A stretch of DNA of 12,583 bases from Fidelibacterota bacterium (lineage in GTDB: Bacteria > Fidelibacterota > Fidelibacteria > Fidelibacterales > Fidelibacteraceae), in the NCBI GenBank assembly GCA_030629925.1, contig DAOVOB010000015.1, positions 1 to 12,583 on the forward strand, read 5' to 3'. Under the pieces are notes generated by a model, which was not told where the DNA came from, ran no database searches, and saw only the letters and a list, made by a program, of their open reading frames with translations. Below are positions 1 through 5,771 of the stretch, one piece after another; the first letter of the stretch is position 1; each line of letters opens with the position of its first letter. The position numbers and the translations under genes were made by a program.

Positions 1-47
1 AAAAAAATCTAAAAGATACAACAGATCGATTATGGGAAGGATAAAAT

Positions 48-452
48 TTGGAGAAAAAAATAAAGGTTGCATTTGCTACCAATGACGGAAACACCTATAA
101 TGATACTCATTTTGGCGATTCAGATTACTATGATCTGTATGAATTGAGCGAAACGGAAGCGGTATTTCTTGAACGTATTACCAATACCGTTGACGAAGAA
201 GAAGAGGTACATGCTGATCCGAAAAAAGCAAAGGGAATCATGAACCTACTCGTAAAAAATGGTGTACATACGGTTATTTCAAAGGTTTTCGGTCCAAATA
301 TCAAACGTATTAAGAAAAAATTCGTATGTATATTAATGAATAATGTCTGTTTGGATGACAGCATTTCATTCTTATGTAAGAATTTGGAAAGTGTTCATAA
401 TGAATGGGCCAAAGGCGAAGAAAGAAAATATTTGGATTTCAGAAAGAAATAA
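48..452 (+). CDS. NifX/NifB-type dinitrogenase iron-molybdenum cofactor domain protein (first paralogue)
   Basis: A 134-residue protein recognised as a stand-alone member of the dinitrogenase iron-molybdenum cofactor biosynthesis family (NifX / NifB C-terminal domain / MTH1175 type). Seen: an N-terminal beta strand (KIKVAFATND), the family loop HFGDSDYYDLYEL at residues 21-32, an acidic linker at 49-53 (DEEEE), HADPKKAKGIMNLLV at 55-69, then VHTVISKVFGPNIKRI, which matches the family's second half. The start is TTG at 48, because a GGGAAGG ribosome-binding site lies 7 bp upstream at 34-40; the ATG at 32 is in another frame. It lacks the Cys after HFG and the C-terminal Cys/His that its neighbour has, so it may not bind a metal cluster directly. 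It sits 33 bp before a paralogue and probably shares its transcript. Relatives in anaerobes often lie beside Mrp/MinD-like ATPases, and such a gene could lie upstream of the window. The true substrate is unknown. No nitrogenase genes are visible, so a nitrogen-fixation role should not be assumed. Confidence 0.85.
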   Translation: MEKKIKVAFATNDGNTYNDTHFGDSDYYDLYELSETEAVFLERITNTVDEEEEVHADPKKAKGIMNLLVKNGVHTVISKVFGPNIKRIKKKFVCILMNNVCLDDSISFLCKNLESVHNEWAKGEERKYLDFRKK

Positions 453-485
453 CATTACTTATTACAAATAAACGAAGGCAAAAAA

Positions 486-821
486 ATGATCATTACAGTT
501 CCCATAGTTAACGAAACACTATCACAACACTTTGGACATTGTCAGTATTTTATATTTTTCCATATTGACAAGGATATGCACATCTTTAAAACGGAAAATA
601 AAATACCGCCAGCACATGAGCCCGGTGTTCTTCCTAAATGGCTTGCTGATGAAAAAGCGGATGTCATTATCACAGGCGGAATGGGCATGCACGCCCAGAA
701 GCTTTTTACCCAATATGGTGTTAAGGTTGTGTTAGGTGCAGAAAGCGGTGACCCAAAGAATATTGTCGAAAGCTGGTTGAATGGTGATTTGGTGAGCGGA
801 AGCAATACCTGCGATCATTAG
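486..821 (+). CDS. NifX/NifB-type dinitrogenase iron-molybdenum cofactor domain protein (second paralogue, with HFGHC and C-terminal CDH)
   Basis: A 111-residue single-domain protein of the same family as the gene before it, at the normal length for MTH1175-like members. Seen: start MIITVPIVNETLSQHFGHCQYF, with the family HFGHC motif at residues 15-19; PPAHEPGVLPKWLA at 41-54; the glycine-rich strand-turn ADVIITGGMGMHAQKLF at 58-74; VKVVLGAESGDP at 79-90; and a C-terminal NTCDH ending at residue 111. His15/His18/Cys19 and Cys109/His111 are plausible iron or Fe-S ligands (inference from family pattern). GAAGG at 474-478 is a ribosome-binding site 7 bp before the ATG. It is the last gene of its transcript, since a strong terminator follows 30 bp after the stop. 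In many anaerobes such proteins are encoded with Mrp-like Fe-S ATPases and are thought to handle iron-containing cofactors or clusters; the exact job is not known. Confidence 0.9.
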   Translation: MIITVPIVNETLSQHFGHCQYFIFFHIDKDMHIFKTENKIPPAHEPGVLPKWLADEKADVIITGGMGMHAQKLFTQYGVKVVLGAESGDPKNIVESWLNGDLVSGSNTCDH

Positions 822-850
822 ATCGTTATCAAACACCGTATAGATTATTG

Positions 851-878
851 AGCCAACCCGATTCGGGTTGGCTTTTTT
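851..878 (+). terminator. Intrinsic terminator of the NifX-like gene pair
   Basis: A perfect inverted repeat, AGCCAACCC (851-859) and GGGTTGGCT (865-873) around GATTC, is followed directly by a run of six T (873-878). The arms could extend by two more pairs into the loop. This is a strong rho-independent terminator 30 bp after the stop at 821, and it ends transcription of the two small genes upstream. Confidence 0.92.
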
Positions 879-986
879 ATTGATAAGTAAAAACTTGTTT
901 AGGGGGTTAAACTATGAACTATGGATTATGGATAAAAAGAAATATCTTCTCTTTACTTTTTACTCTCTTCTTTCTTGTCTCCTTTT
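879..986. other. Gene-free intergenic stretch with simple-sequence tracts
   Basis: No convincing gene is present. After the terminator comes a short purine run (AGGGGGTTAAAC), then a quasi-repeat of ACTATGAACTATGGATTATGG type (about 911-931), then a pyrimidine-rich tract of CTTTACTTTTTACTCTCTTC type (about 952-986) leading into the palindromic element at 987. An open frame crossing this region exists (868-1068) but its product is just the translation of the repeat, with no ribosome-binding site. Confidence 0.6.
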
Positions 987-1090
987 CTGTCATTTCGACC
1001 GAAGCGTAGCGGAGTGGAGAAATCTCAAACCGCTGAATTTTGAGATCTCTCCGTGCGTCCGCCAATAGGCGAACTTAGTCGAGATGACAG
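987..1090. repeat. Large imperfect palindromic intergenic element (REP/MITE-like)
   Basis: The outer arms, CTGTCATTTCGACCGAAG (987-1004) and its degenerate complement ending in TCGAGATGACAG (1073-1090), pair over 12 of the 13 outermost positions. The inner arms GGAGAAATCTCAAA (1016-1029) and TTTGAGATCTCTCC (1039-1052) pair with one wobble. A further small hairpin CGCC-AATA-GGCG lies at 1060-1071. The overall form is a nested cruciform about 104 bp long. The motifs CATTTCGACCGAAGCG and GGAGAAATCTC are, from memory, those of a palindromic repeat found in many copies between genes of diverse environmental bacterial genomes; the copy number in this genome cannot be seen here. The right arm is more decayed than the left. 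No transposase is nearby. Confidence 0.75.
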
Positions 1091-1150
1091 TTCATCTCTC
1101 TTATCTTATCTCTTTTCTCTACTGATTTACATCCATGGTAAAAAAGTCTC

Positions 1151-1190
1151 TAAAATAAAACACCCCGCATCGAAGTTTCGATGCGGGGTG
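1151..1190 (-). terminator. Intrinsic terminator of the tRNA-Glu gene
   Basis: A perfect 14-bp inverted repeat, CACCCCGCATCGAA (1161-1174) and TTCGATGCGGGGTG (1177-1190), separated by 2 bases (the real loop will be larger). Read on the minus strand it is followed by TTTTATTTTA (1160-1151). It begins 5 bp after the tRNA 3' end. The plus-strand side has no T run, so it acts on minus-strand transcription only. Confidence 0.9.
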
Positions 1191-1195
1191 TCTTG

Positions 1196-1267
1196 TATCC
1201 CGTAGGGGAATCGAACCCCTGTTGCAGGAATGAAAATCCTGAGTCCTAACCGCTGAACGAACGGGAC
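1196..1267 (-). tRNA. tRNA-Glu (anticodon UUC)
   Basis: Read on the minus strand, a complete 72-nt cloverleaf is present: acceptor GTCCCGT / ACGGGAT; D arm GTTC-AGCGGTTA-GGAC; anticodon stem CAGGA / TCCTG with loop TTTTCAT (anticodon TTC at 34-36); variable loop CAAC; T arm AGGGG-TTCGATT-CCCCT; discriminator A. This matches the usual tRNA-Glu pattern (GTCCC..., AGGGGTTCGA). The first acceptor pair is G1-U72 rather than G-C, which is slightly unusual. The next bases are CAA, so CCA is not encoded and must be added by CCA nucleotidyltransferase. The gene stands alone with its own promoter and terminator, and is divergent from the peptidase gene. Confidence 0.97.
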
Positions 1268-1283
1268 ACTTATCAAGCCCGAA

Positions 1284-1312
1284 ATTATAAAATGTTTTGT
1301 TCATAGAGGCAA
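1284..1312 (-). promoter_or_regulatory. Sigma-70-type promoter of tRNA-Glu
   Basis: On the minus strand, a -35 box TTGCCT (1312-1307) and a perfect -10 box TATAAT (1289-1284) are separated by exactly 17 bp. Transcription would start near 1277, leaving a leader of roughly 10 nt before the mature tRNA. The sequence after the -10 box (TTCGGGC) contains a GC-rich block, a discriminator type that goes with stringent (ppGpp) control of stable RNA in model bacteria; that control is inference. Confidence 0.78.
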
Positions 1313-1352
1313 GGATTTTTTTGTATATTTTTAACAGAAAATAACAAAATTT

Positions 1353-1357
1353 GAGGA
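1353..1357 (+). promoter_or_regulatory. Ribosome-binding site fixing the M28 peptidase start
   Basis: GAGGA lies 5 bp before the ATG at 1363. It overlaps the in-frame TTG at 1351 and so argues against that upstream codon as the start. Confidence 0.75.
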
Positions 1358-1362
1358 CAAGC

Positions 1363-2601
1363 ATGAAACGTATACTGATTTTGATGATTATACTGATAAC
1401 TTTTGCTTTTGCCAATGAACATGAAAATCTTCAAAAAGACATTAAATTCTTATCATCGGAAGTCTGTTTTGGCAGAAGCATATCCCGTGATGGTATTTTT
1501 CATGCTGAAGACTACATTGTTAATGAATTAGTTGAGGCTGGTATTGATGTTCAGCTTCAGCCGGTAAATTATCGATTGAATCTCGTATTGACAACACCAC
1601 TGTGTGTGATCAATGGTGATACACTTCGTCCGGGTTATGATTTTATTCCTCACCCATTTTCTTCGTCTGTGGAAGAAGAGTTCAATTTAAATGAGATTGA
1701 ACTACTGGATCGGAACAGACTTGAAGAAATTAAAGATTCCCTTGATCTGTATTCTGTTTCATCAACTCGCAGATATTTGCTAAAAAAAAGTAAAAAGAAG
1801 GATAGAAAGACTCTTTTGCTCTTTGCCGAAGACGATCCTATTGTCAGTAAACAAAGCAAGCAATATGCGCGTCCGGCGTTTCAAGTAAAAGAAGATATTC
1901 TTCCCGATACGATCTATAGTGTCTTTGTGTCGAACGATGTAATTTATAAAAAAGTTAAGACCAATAATATGATCGCTGTCATTGAAGGCATCACAATGCC
2001 CGATTCCGTAATATGTATTTCAGCTCATTACGATCATATGGGTGGTTTGGGGGATGTCTATTATCCCGGAGCAAACGATAATGCAAGCGGTGTTGCCGTG
2101 CTTTTAGCGCTTGCCCGATATTATGCGGAAACTCCGCCGCCGATGACATTAGTATTTTGCTTTTTTACAGGTGAGGAACAAGGGCTGAAGGGATCATGGA
2201 AATATACCCGCCATCCCATTCTTCCTTTGAAAAATGTCATGATGGCTTTGAATCTTGATATGGTAGGTTCCGGTCTGGGTGGTTATGGCCTTGTCGGCGG
2301 GAACGACTGGCCGGCAGATGTTTCGATCTTTGAAGAAATCCGGGAAGCATATGAAATGGGGCAACTGAAATTACGGTCGAACGTTCCCAATAGTGATCAT
2401 TTCCCTTTTACCGTCAAAGGCGTTAAAGCCATCTTTTTATATGCTTCCGGTGGTGAACAGCCTTACCATCATCCGGATGATATTCCCGAAACACTGGACT
2501 GGGAAACGATGGAGAATACGGTATTGTTGATAAAAGAATATATTTTCATAAAGGCAAATGGCAAAAGTACAAAGGCAAAAGACGTAAGCGGTGATCTGTA
2601 A
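1363..2601 (+). CDS. Secreted M28-family zinc metallopeptidase
   Basis: A 412-residue protein of peptidase family M28 (di-zinc aminopeptidase fold), expected to cleave N-terminal residues from peptides in the periplasm or outside the cell. Seen: an N-terminal signal peptide (MKRILILMIILITFAFA, residues 1-17); a long non-catalytic N-terminal part; then the family metal site in order: AHYDH with His222 (zinc) and Asp224, GANDNASG with Asp239 (bridging), GEEQG with Glu271 (catalytic base) and Glu272 (zinc), NLDMVG with Asp299 (zinc), and YHHPDD with His369 (zinc). Ligand roles come from family knowledge. All expected metal ligands and catalytic residues are present, so it should be active. The start at 1363 is chosen for its GAGGA site and because the signal peptide begins there; a TTG 12 bp upstream is less likely. 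The last 16 residues (KANGKSTKAKDVSGDL) are encoded by low-complexity repeat DNA and look like a recent read-through tail beyond the fold. Substrate specificity cannot be told. Confidence 0.9.
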   Translation: MKRILILMIILITFAFANEHENLQKDIKFLSSEVCFGRSISRDGIFHAEDYIVNELVEAGIDVQLQPVNYRLNLVLTTPLCVINGDTLRPGYDFIPHPFSSSVEEEFNLNEIELLDRNRLEEIKDSLDLYSVSSTRRYLLKKSKKKDRKTLLLFAEDDPIVSKQSKQYARPAFQVKEDILPDTIYSVFVSNDVIYKKVKTNNMIAVIEGITMPDSVICISAHYDHMGGLGDVYYPGANDNASGVAVLLALARYYAETPPPMTLVFCFFTGEEQGLKGSWKYTRHPILPLKNVMMALNLDMVGSGLGGYGLVGGNDWPADVSIFEEIREAYEMGQLKLRSNVPNSDHFPFTVKGVKAIFLYASGGEQPYHHPDDIPETLDWETMENTVLLIKEYIFIKANGKSTKAKDVSGDL

Positions 2602-2706
2602 TCTATAAGCAGTAATTGGAAATTCATATTTCGTACTTCCGTACCCTCGTACACACGTACCCTCATCTTTCAACCCCTAAACCCTCAACCCTAAACTCCT
2701 AACCCT
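2551..2706. repeat. Low-complexity repeat tract between convergent genes
   Basis: A run of imperfect short repeats: GGCAAAtGGCAAAA and aGGCAAAA units (2553-2579), a GTAATCTATAAGCAGTAATT block, two copies of GTACCCTC (about 2641 and 2657), and then a telomere-like series of AACCCTAAACCC units (about 2672-2706). The first 50 bases are translated as the C-terminal tail and stop of the M28 peptidase. Open frames on the opposite strand here are translations of the repeat. It resembles slippage-born intergenic repeat DNA; similar tracts elsewhere in the genome are likely but not visible. Confidence 0.65.
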
Positions 2707-2721
2707 CTTCTCAGGGTTTTT
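2701..2721 (+). terminator. Possible terminator after the M28 peptidase
   Basis: AACCCT (2701-2706) and AGGGTT (2713-2718) form a 6-bp stem around CTTCTC, running into five T (2717-2721). It is oriented for the plus strand. The right arm lies inside the 3' end of the convergent LolA-like gene. The stem is short, so the call is tentative. Confidence 0.4.
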
Positions 2722-3490
2722 CCAAATAAGAGATCGTAAAGTATTTGTCGGGAATATTTTGACTGAATTCCACTTGATCCATGAGCATATCTGAACTTCG
2801 TCCATTTTGAAAATTATTGATCTTCATATTGGTAATAATGAATTTATGATTTATTGGGTCCATTTCCTTGTAAGCCAGAACATTCAATGTCTTATGAAGT
2901 TTATTGTCAAAATCATAGTATTCAGATTTTATCATAATGTTATCAGCTTTATTTATCCATGTTATTTTTCTTAAAAAACCGTATTCATCTTCTTTTTTGG
3001 TGTTGATCGGACGAATTTCAATTTTCCAGCAAGCTTGGTTGTTGATCATATCATCTCCCAGAAGCTGATAATGAAAATCGTGCAAATTAGGTGCCGACAT
3101 ATCTGCATTAGAGAACTCAGACCCCATGAAAGATTTACTTTTTTCACTGGAAACAATGCGACGTGATTGACGATTGGCGGGGATATATACCCACATATCA
3201 TCGTCCTGGACATCATGATCTATGATCAACATACCCATTCCTCTGACATCGGCCGGTTCTATAAAACGGATAATACGTTTCTCTATCTCACCGGAATAAG
3301 CCTTTGAGGCCATGGCTGTTTTCCGAATGCGTTCGCGTTGTTTTGCGTCACGAATGATCAAGGTCGAAGTACTTATCAATCCTGATATTTTTGTTTTGTT
3401 TCGAGAAGTTTGCATGATGTTAATAGCACTTTGAGCTGACAAAATGCCTGCAAACAACAAACAAATTATTAAAATATGGATCTTTTTCAT
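2711..3490 (-). CDS. LolA-like outer-membrane lipoprotein-sorting family protein
   Basis: A 259-residue exported protein of the LolA-like family (the large type found beside MMPL transporters, annotated 'outer membrane lipoprotein-sorting protein'). Seen: a signal peptide with likely cleavage after Ala19 (ILSA-QS); the core DDMWVYIPANRQSRRI at 97-112, followed by a serine/lysine-rich turn and FMGSEFSNADM at 121-131, which is the family's signature; and beta-strand-rich sequence through to the end (NHKFIITNMKINN at 214-226). LolA-fold proteins are half-barrels that hold acyl chains in the periplasm. A role in carrying a lipid or lipoprotein for the adjacent transporter is inference. Its ATG overlaps the transporter's stop (ATGA, 3490-3487) and a good AGGAG site lies 5 bp upstream inside that gene, so the two are translationally coupled. 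It is the last gene of the trio. The true chaperone LolA is usually shorter and encoded elsewhere, so this is probably a specialised paralogue. Confidence 0.85.
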   Translation of the reverse strand: MKKIHILIICLLFAGILSAQSAINIMQTSRNKTKISGLISTSTLIIRDAKQRERIRKTAMASKAYSGEIEKRIIRFIEPADVRGMGMLIIDHDVQDDDMWVYIPANRQSRRIVSSEKSKSFMGSEFSNADMSAPNLHDFHYQLLGDDMINNQACWKIEIRPINTKKEDEYGFLRKITWINKADNIMIKSEYYDFDNKLHKTLNVLAYKEMDPINHKFIITNMKINNFQNGRSSDMLMDQVEFSQNIPDKYFTISYLEKP

Positions 3491-5760
3491 AAGGACTCCT
3501 TTGGTTCTAGAAATTTGGGTTTAAAAACAAAGCACATGGCGGGCACAAGGACCAGTGCCGCTACCAGACATACTGTTATAGAAATAACAACGAGAAAGCC
3601 GAAATATTGGATAGGCAGAAATGAAGAGAAGAGAAGTGCAGCAAAACCGACAATGACAGACCACGCATTGAATATGATACCTTTTCCGGATCCAAGAAGC
3701 GCTCTTTTAACGCCTTCCTGAGCGGATCCGCTTTGATGGTATTCATCGCGGTAACGCCAGAGAAAGTGTATGGTATAATCAACACCCACACCGATCATGA
3801 CGGATGAAAGAAGAGCAGTTGCCGAATCTAAACGAACGCCCAGATATCCCATCAGACCGAACAGCATACTTTCAGCCAGTAATAACGGCAGGGAGGCAAA
3901 AATACCTGCCCCAAAAGATCGAAAAACGATCATCAAAATGATCATGATCGACGTAATGGCCAATATCAACGATTTGATTTGTCCAGTGACAATTGCATAA
4001 TTCATTTCTGAAGTAATGAGCGCCGCGCCACCGAGCATTGATACATTTGGATCATCCCGGGTCAGGGTTTTGATCTCCTTTACGACCTTCTTTATGATAT
4101 TACCATCAGCTTTATTAATGCGAATGATCATTTGCGCCTGCTCATAATTAAAATCAATTAACTGTTCGAAATCATCGGGATCCCCGTTCATATAATAAAG
4201 CTCCATGTATTGCGCAACTGCTTGAGAGGTCTCCGGGATTTGATCATAGCGTGGATCATCATCGTCATAGAGGCCCTTGGAAATTTCTTTAATGGCGTTT
4301 ACAACGGATGTAACTTTACCAATATTCGCATATTCAAGAAGCTCGTATTCATATGCTTCCATACGTTTCAACAGAACAGGATCTTTCATATCACCTTCGA
4401 ACAGGATGGAGAGAATCTGAGCTCCGCCAAAATCTTCATTTATTATTTTACTACTTACCTTGATACTGTGATTTTTCTTGAAAAAGTTCTCTACATTTCC
4501 ATCAATTTTTAAGTTTATCATGCCGGCGGCGATCACAAGTGCAAGAAGCAGAGAGGTGATAACGATTTTTTTTGGGTAATGAACGATAAAATGACTGAGA
4601 CTTGTCAATAGCCGATCTAAGAGACGTTTCTTTTGTTTACCATTCCGAAATTTCTTTTTGGGTGCTTTTTTTGGCAAATAACTCAAGAATGCAGGGATGA
4701 ACATCAGACTCAATCCAATTGCCCAGATTATACCAAAGGAGGCTAAGACACCTAATTGACGTGCATGCACAATAATATGAACCAATAATCCAAGGATCCC
4801 AACAACTGTAGTAATGCCGGTGATCAAAATGGGATATTTAAGGCTGTTGAATGTCTTGATAGCTAGTTCTTTTTTTGTCCATTCCGGGTGAAGTTCCAGC
4901 AATTCCTGATACTTTGCGATCATGTGTATTCCATAATCGTTTGCCACCGCAATAAGCATGACCGGCATTAAGATCGTCACGATCGCAATTTTCCATCCCA
5001 AAATCGGCATAAGTCCAAAAGAAAGGATAATAGCCATGAGGACAACTCCAAAAGGTAATAAAACGCCTCGTAATTGTTTAAACGCAAAGTATAACATGCA
5101 TGTCATAAGGATGAGCCCAATGGGCAAAAGGTAAACGACATCTTTAAAGATATCCTTGATAATGGTAGCGTTCACGATCGGTAAACCACCTGTGTATATG
5201 GTTTCATTACCGGGATTGTTTTCAAGAACCATTTCAATATTTCGAACGATTTCATTTTCATCTTTATTATTAGCCGGAGTTAGCAGAATAGCGGTTTTTG
5301 TGAAATCCTCTGAGATTACTGTGCCATATACAAGAGAGTTCTCACGCAGATCTTCACGTAATTTTTCACGCGCTTCAGGAGAGTCTGGTGAGCGTTTGAT
5401 GGCGGGATCAACGATCATGGCACCACCATCATTTTTAATTTGCTTGAGTGTATATAAGGATGTCACACGTTCGATATCGCCATGTCGTTGAAATACGCGT
5501 GTGAGTGTTTTTACACGTTTAAGTGTCGTCGGGTCAAGTACATCGTCTGTTTCCAATACAACAACAATTAGATTATTACTGCCAAATATTGATTCAATAT
5601 GATCTGTCTGAATGCGTGAGGCCATTGTAGAAGGGATCATATCATTGATATCCGGTTCAATTTCCAAATGCATTAAACCGAACACAAAGGCAAGAGTTAG
5701 AAGCGGAAAAATAATAATAATAGCAAGACGGTATTTTAAAATAAATTGTCCAATTCGCAT
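3487..5760 (-). CDS. MMPL/RND-superfamily inner-membrane transporter
   Basis: A 757-residue RND-superfamily permease of MMPL type, with the family's two-fold repeated design: one helix (about 11-30), a large periplasmic domain (31-205), five helices (208-360), a basic cytoplasmic linker rich in Lys/Arg (364-380), helix 7 (397-415), a second periplasmic domain (416-592) and five helices (595-746). The conserved Asp-Tyr pairs inside the fourth and tenth helices are present: NDYGIHM with Asp275 and GVGVDYTIHF with Asp661. In the family these carry the proton relay that drives transport. Typical MMPL cargo is lipids, polyketide-like lipids, hopanoids or other hydrophobic compounds; the cargo here is unknown. 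The start ATG follows an AGGA site by 6 bp and lies 11 bp after the beta-barrel gene; its own stop overlaps the LolA-like gene. With an outer-membrane barrel upstream and a LolA-like periplasmic protein downstream, it is likely the energised part of an envelope lipid-trafficking system (inference). Confidence 0.92.
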   Translation of the reverse strand: MRIGQFILKYRLAIIIIFPLLTLAFVFGLMHLEIEPDINDMIPSTMASRIQTDHIESIFGSNNLIVVVLETDDVLDPTTLKRVKTLTRVFQRHGDIERVTSLYTLKQIKNDGGAMIVDPAIKRSPDSPEAREKLREDLRENSLVYGTVISEDFTKTAILLTPANNKDENEIVRNIEMVLENNPGNETIYTGGLPIVNATIIKDIFKDVVYLLPIGLILMTCMLYFAFKQLRGVLLPFGVVLMAIILSFGLMPILGWKIAIVTILMPVMLIAVANDYGIHMIAKYQELLELHPEWTKKELAIKTFNSLKYPILITGITTVVGILGLLVHIIVHARQLGVLASFGIIWAIGLSLMFIPAFLSYLPKKAPKKKFRNGKQKKRLLDRLLTSLSHFIVHYPKKIVITSLLLALVIAAGMINLKIDGNVENFFKKNHSIKVSSKIINEDFGGAQILSILFEGDMKDPVLLKRMEAYEYELLEYANIGKVTSVVNAIKEISKGLYDDDDPRYDQIPETSQAVAQYMELYYMNGDPDDFEQLIDFNYEQAQMIIRINKADGNIIKKVVKEIKTLTRDDPNVSMLGGAALITSEMNYAIVTGQIKSLILAITSIMIILMIVFRSFGAGIFASLPLLLAESMLFGLMGYLGVRLDSATALLSSVMIGVGVDYTIHFLWRYRDEYHQSGSAQEGVKRALLGSGKGIIFNAWSVIVGFAALLFSSFLPIQYFGFLVVISITVCLVAALVLVPAMCFVFKPKFLEPKESL

Positions 5761-5771
5761 ATTAGATCCTA

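Noticed and set aside
868..1068. Open frame of 66 codons after the first terminator
   Set aside because: It starts inside the terminator T-run, has no ribosome-binding site, and its product is simply a translation of the palindromic repeat.
1351..1362. TTG at 1351 as the start of the M28 peptidase
   Set aside because: The GAGGA ribosome-binding site overlaps it, and the ATG at 1363 gives a standard signal peptide with correct spacing.
2437..2673. Minus-strand open frames across the end of the peptidase gene
   Set aside because: They are antisense to a conserved gene and to low-complexity repeat, with no family resemblance.
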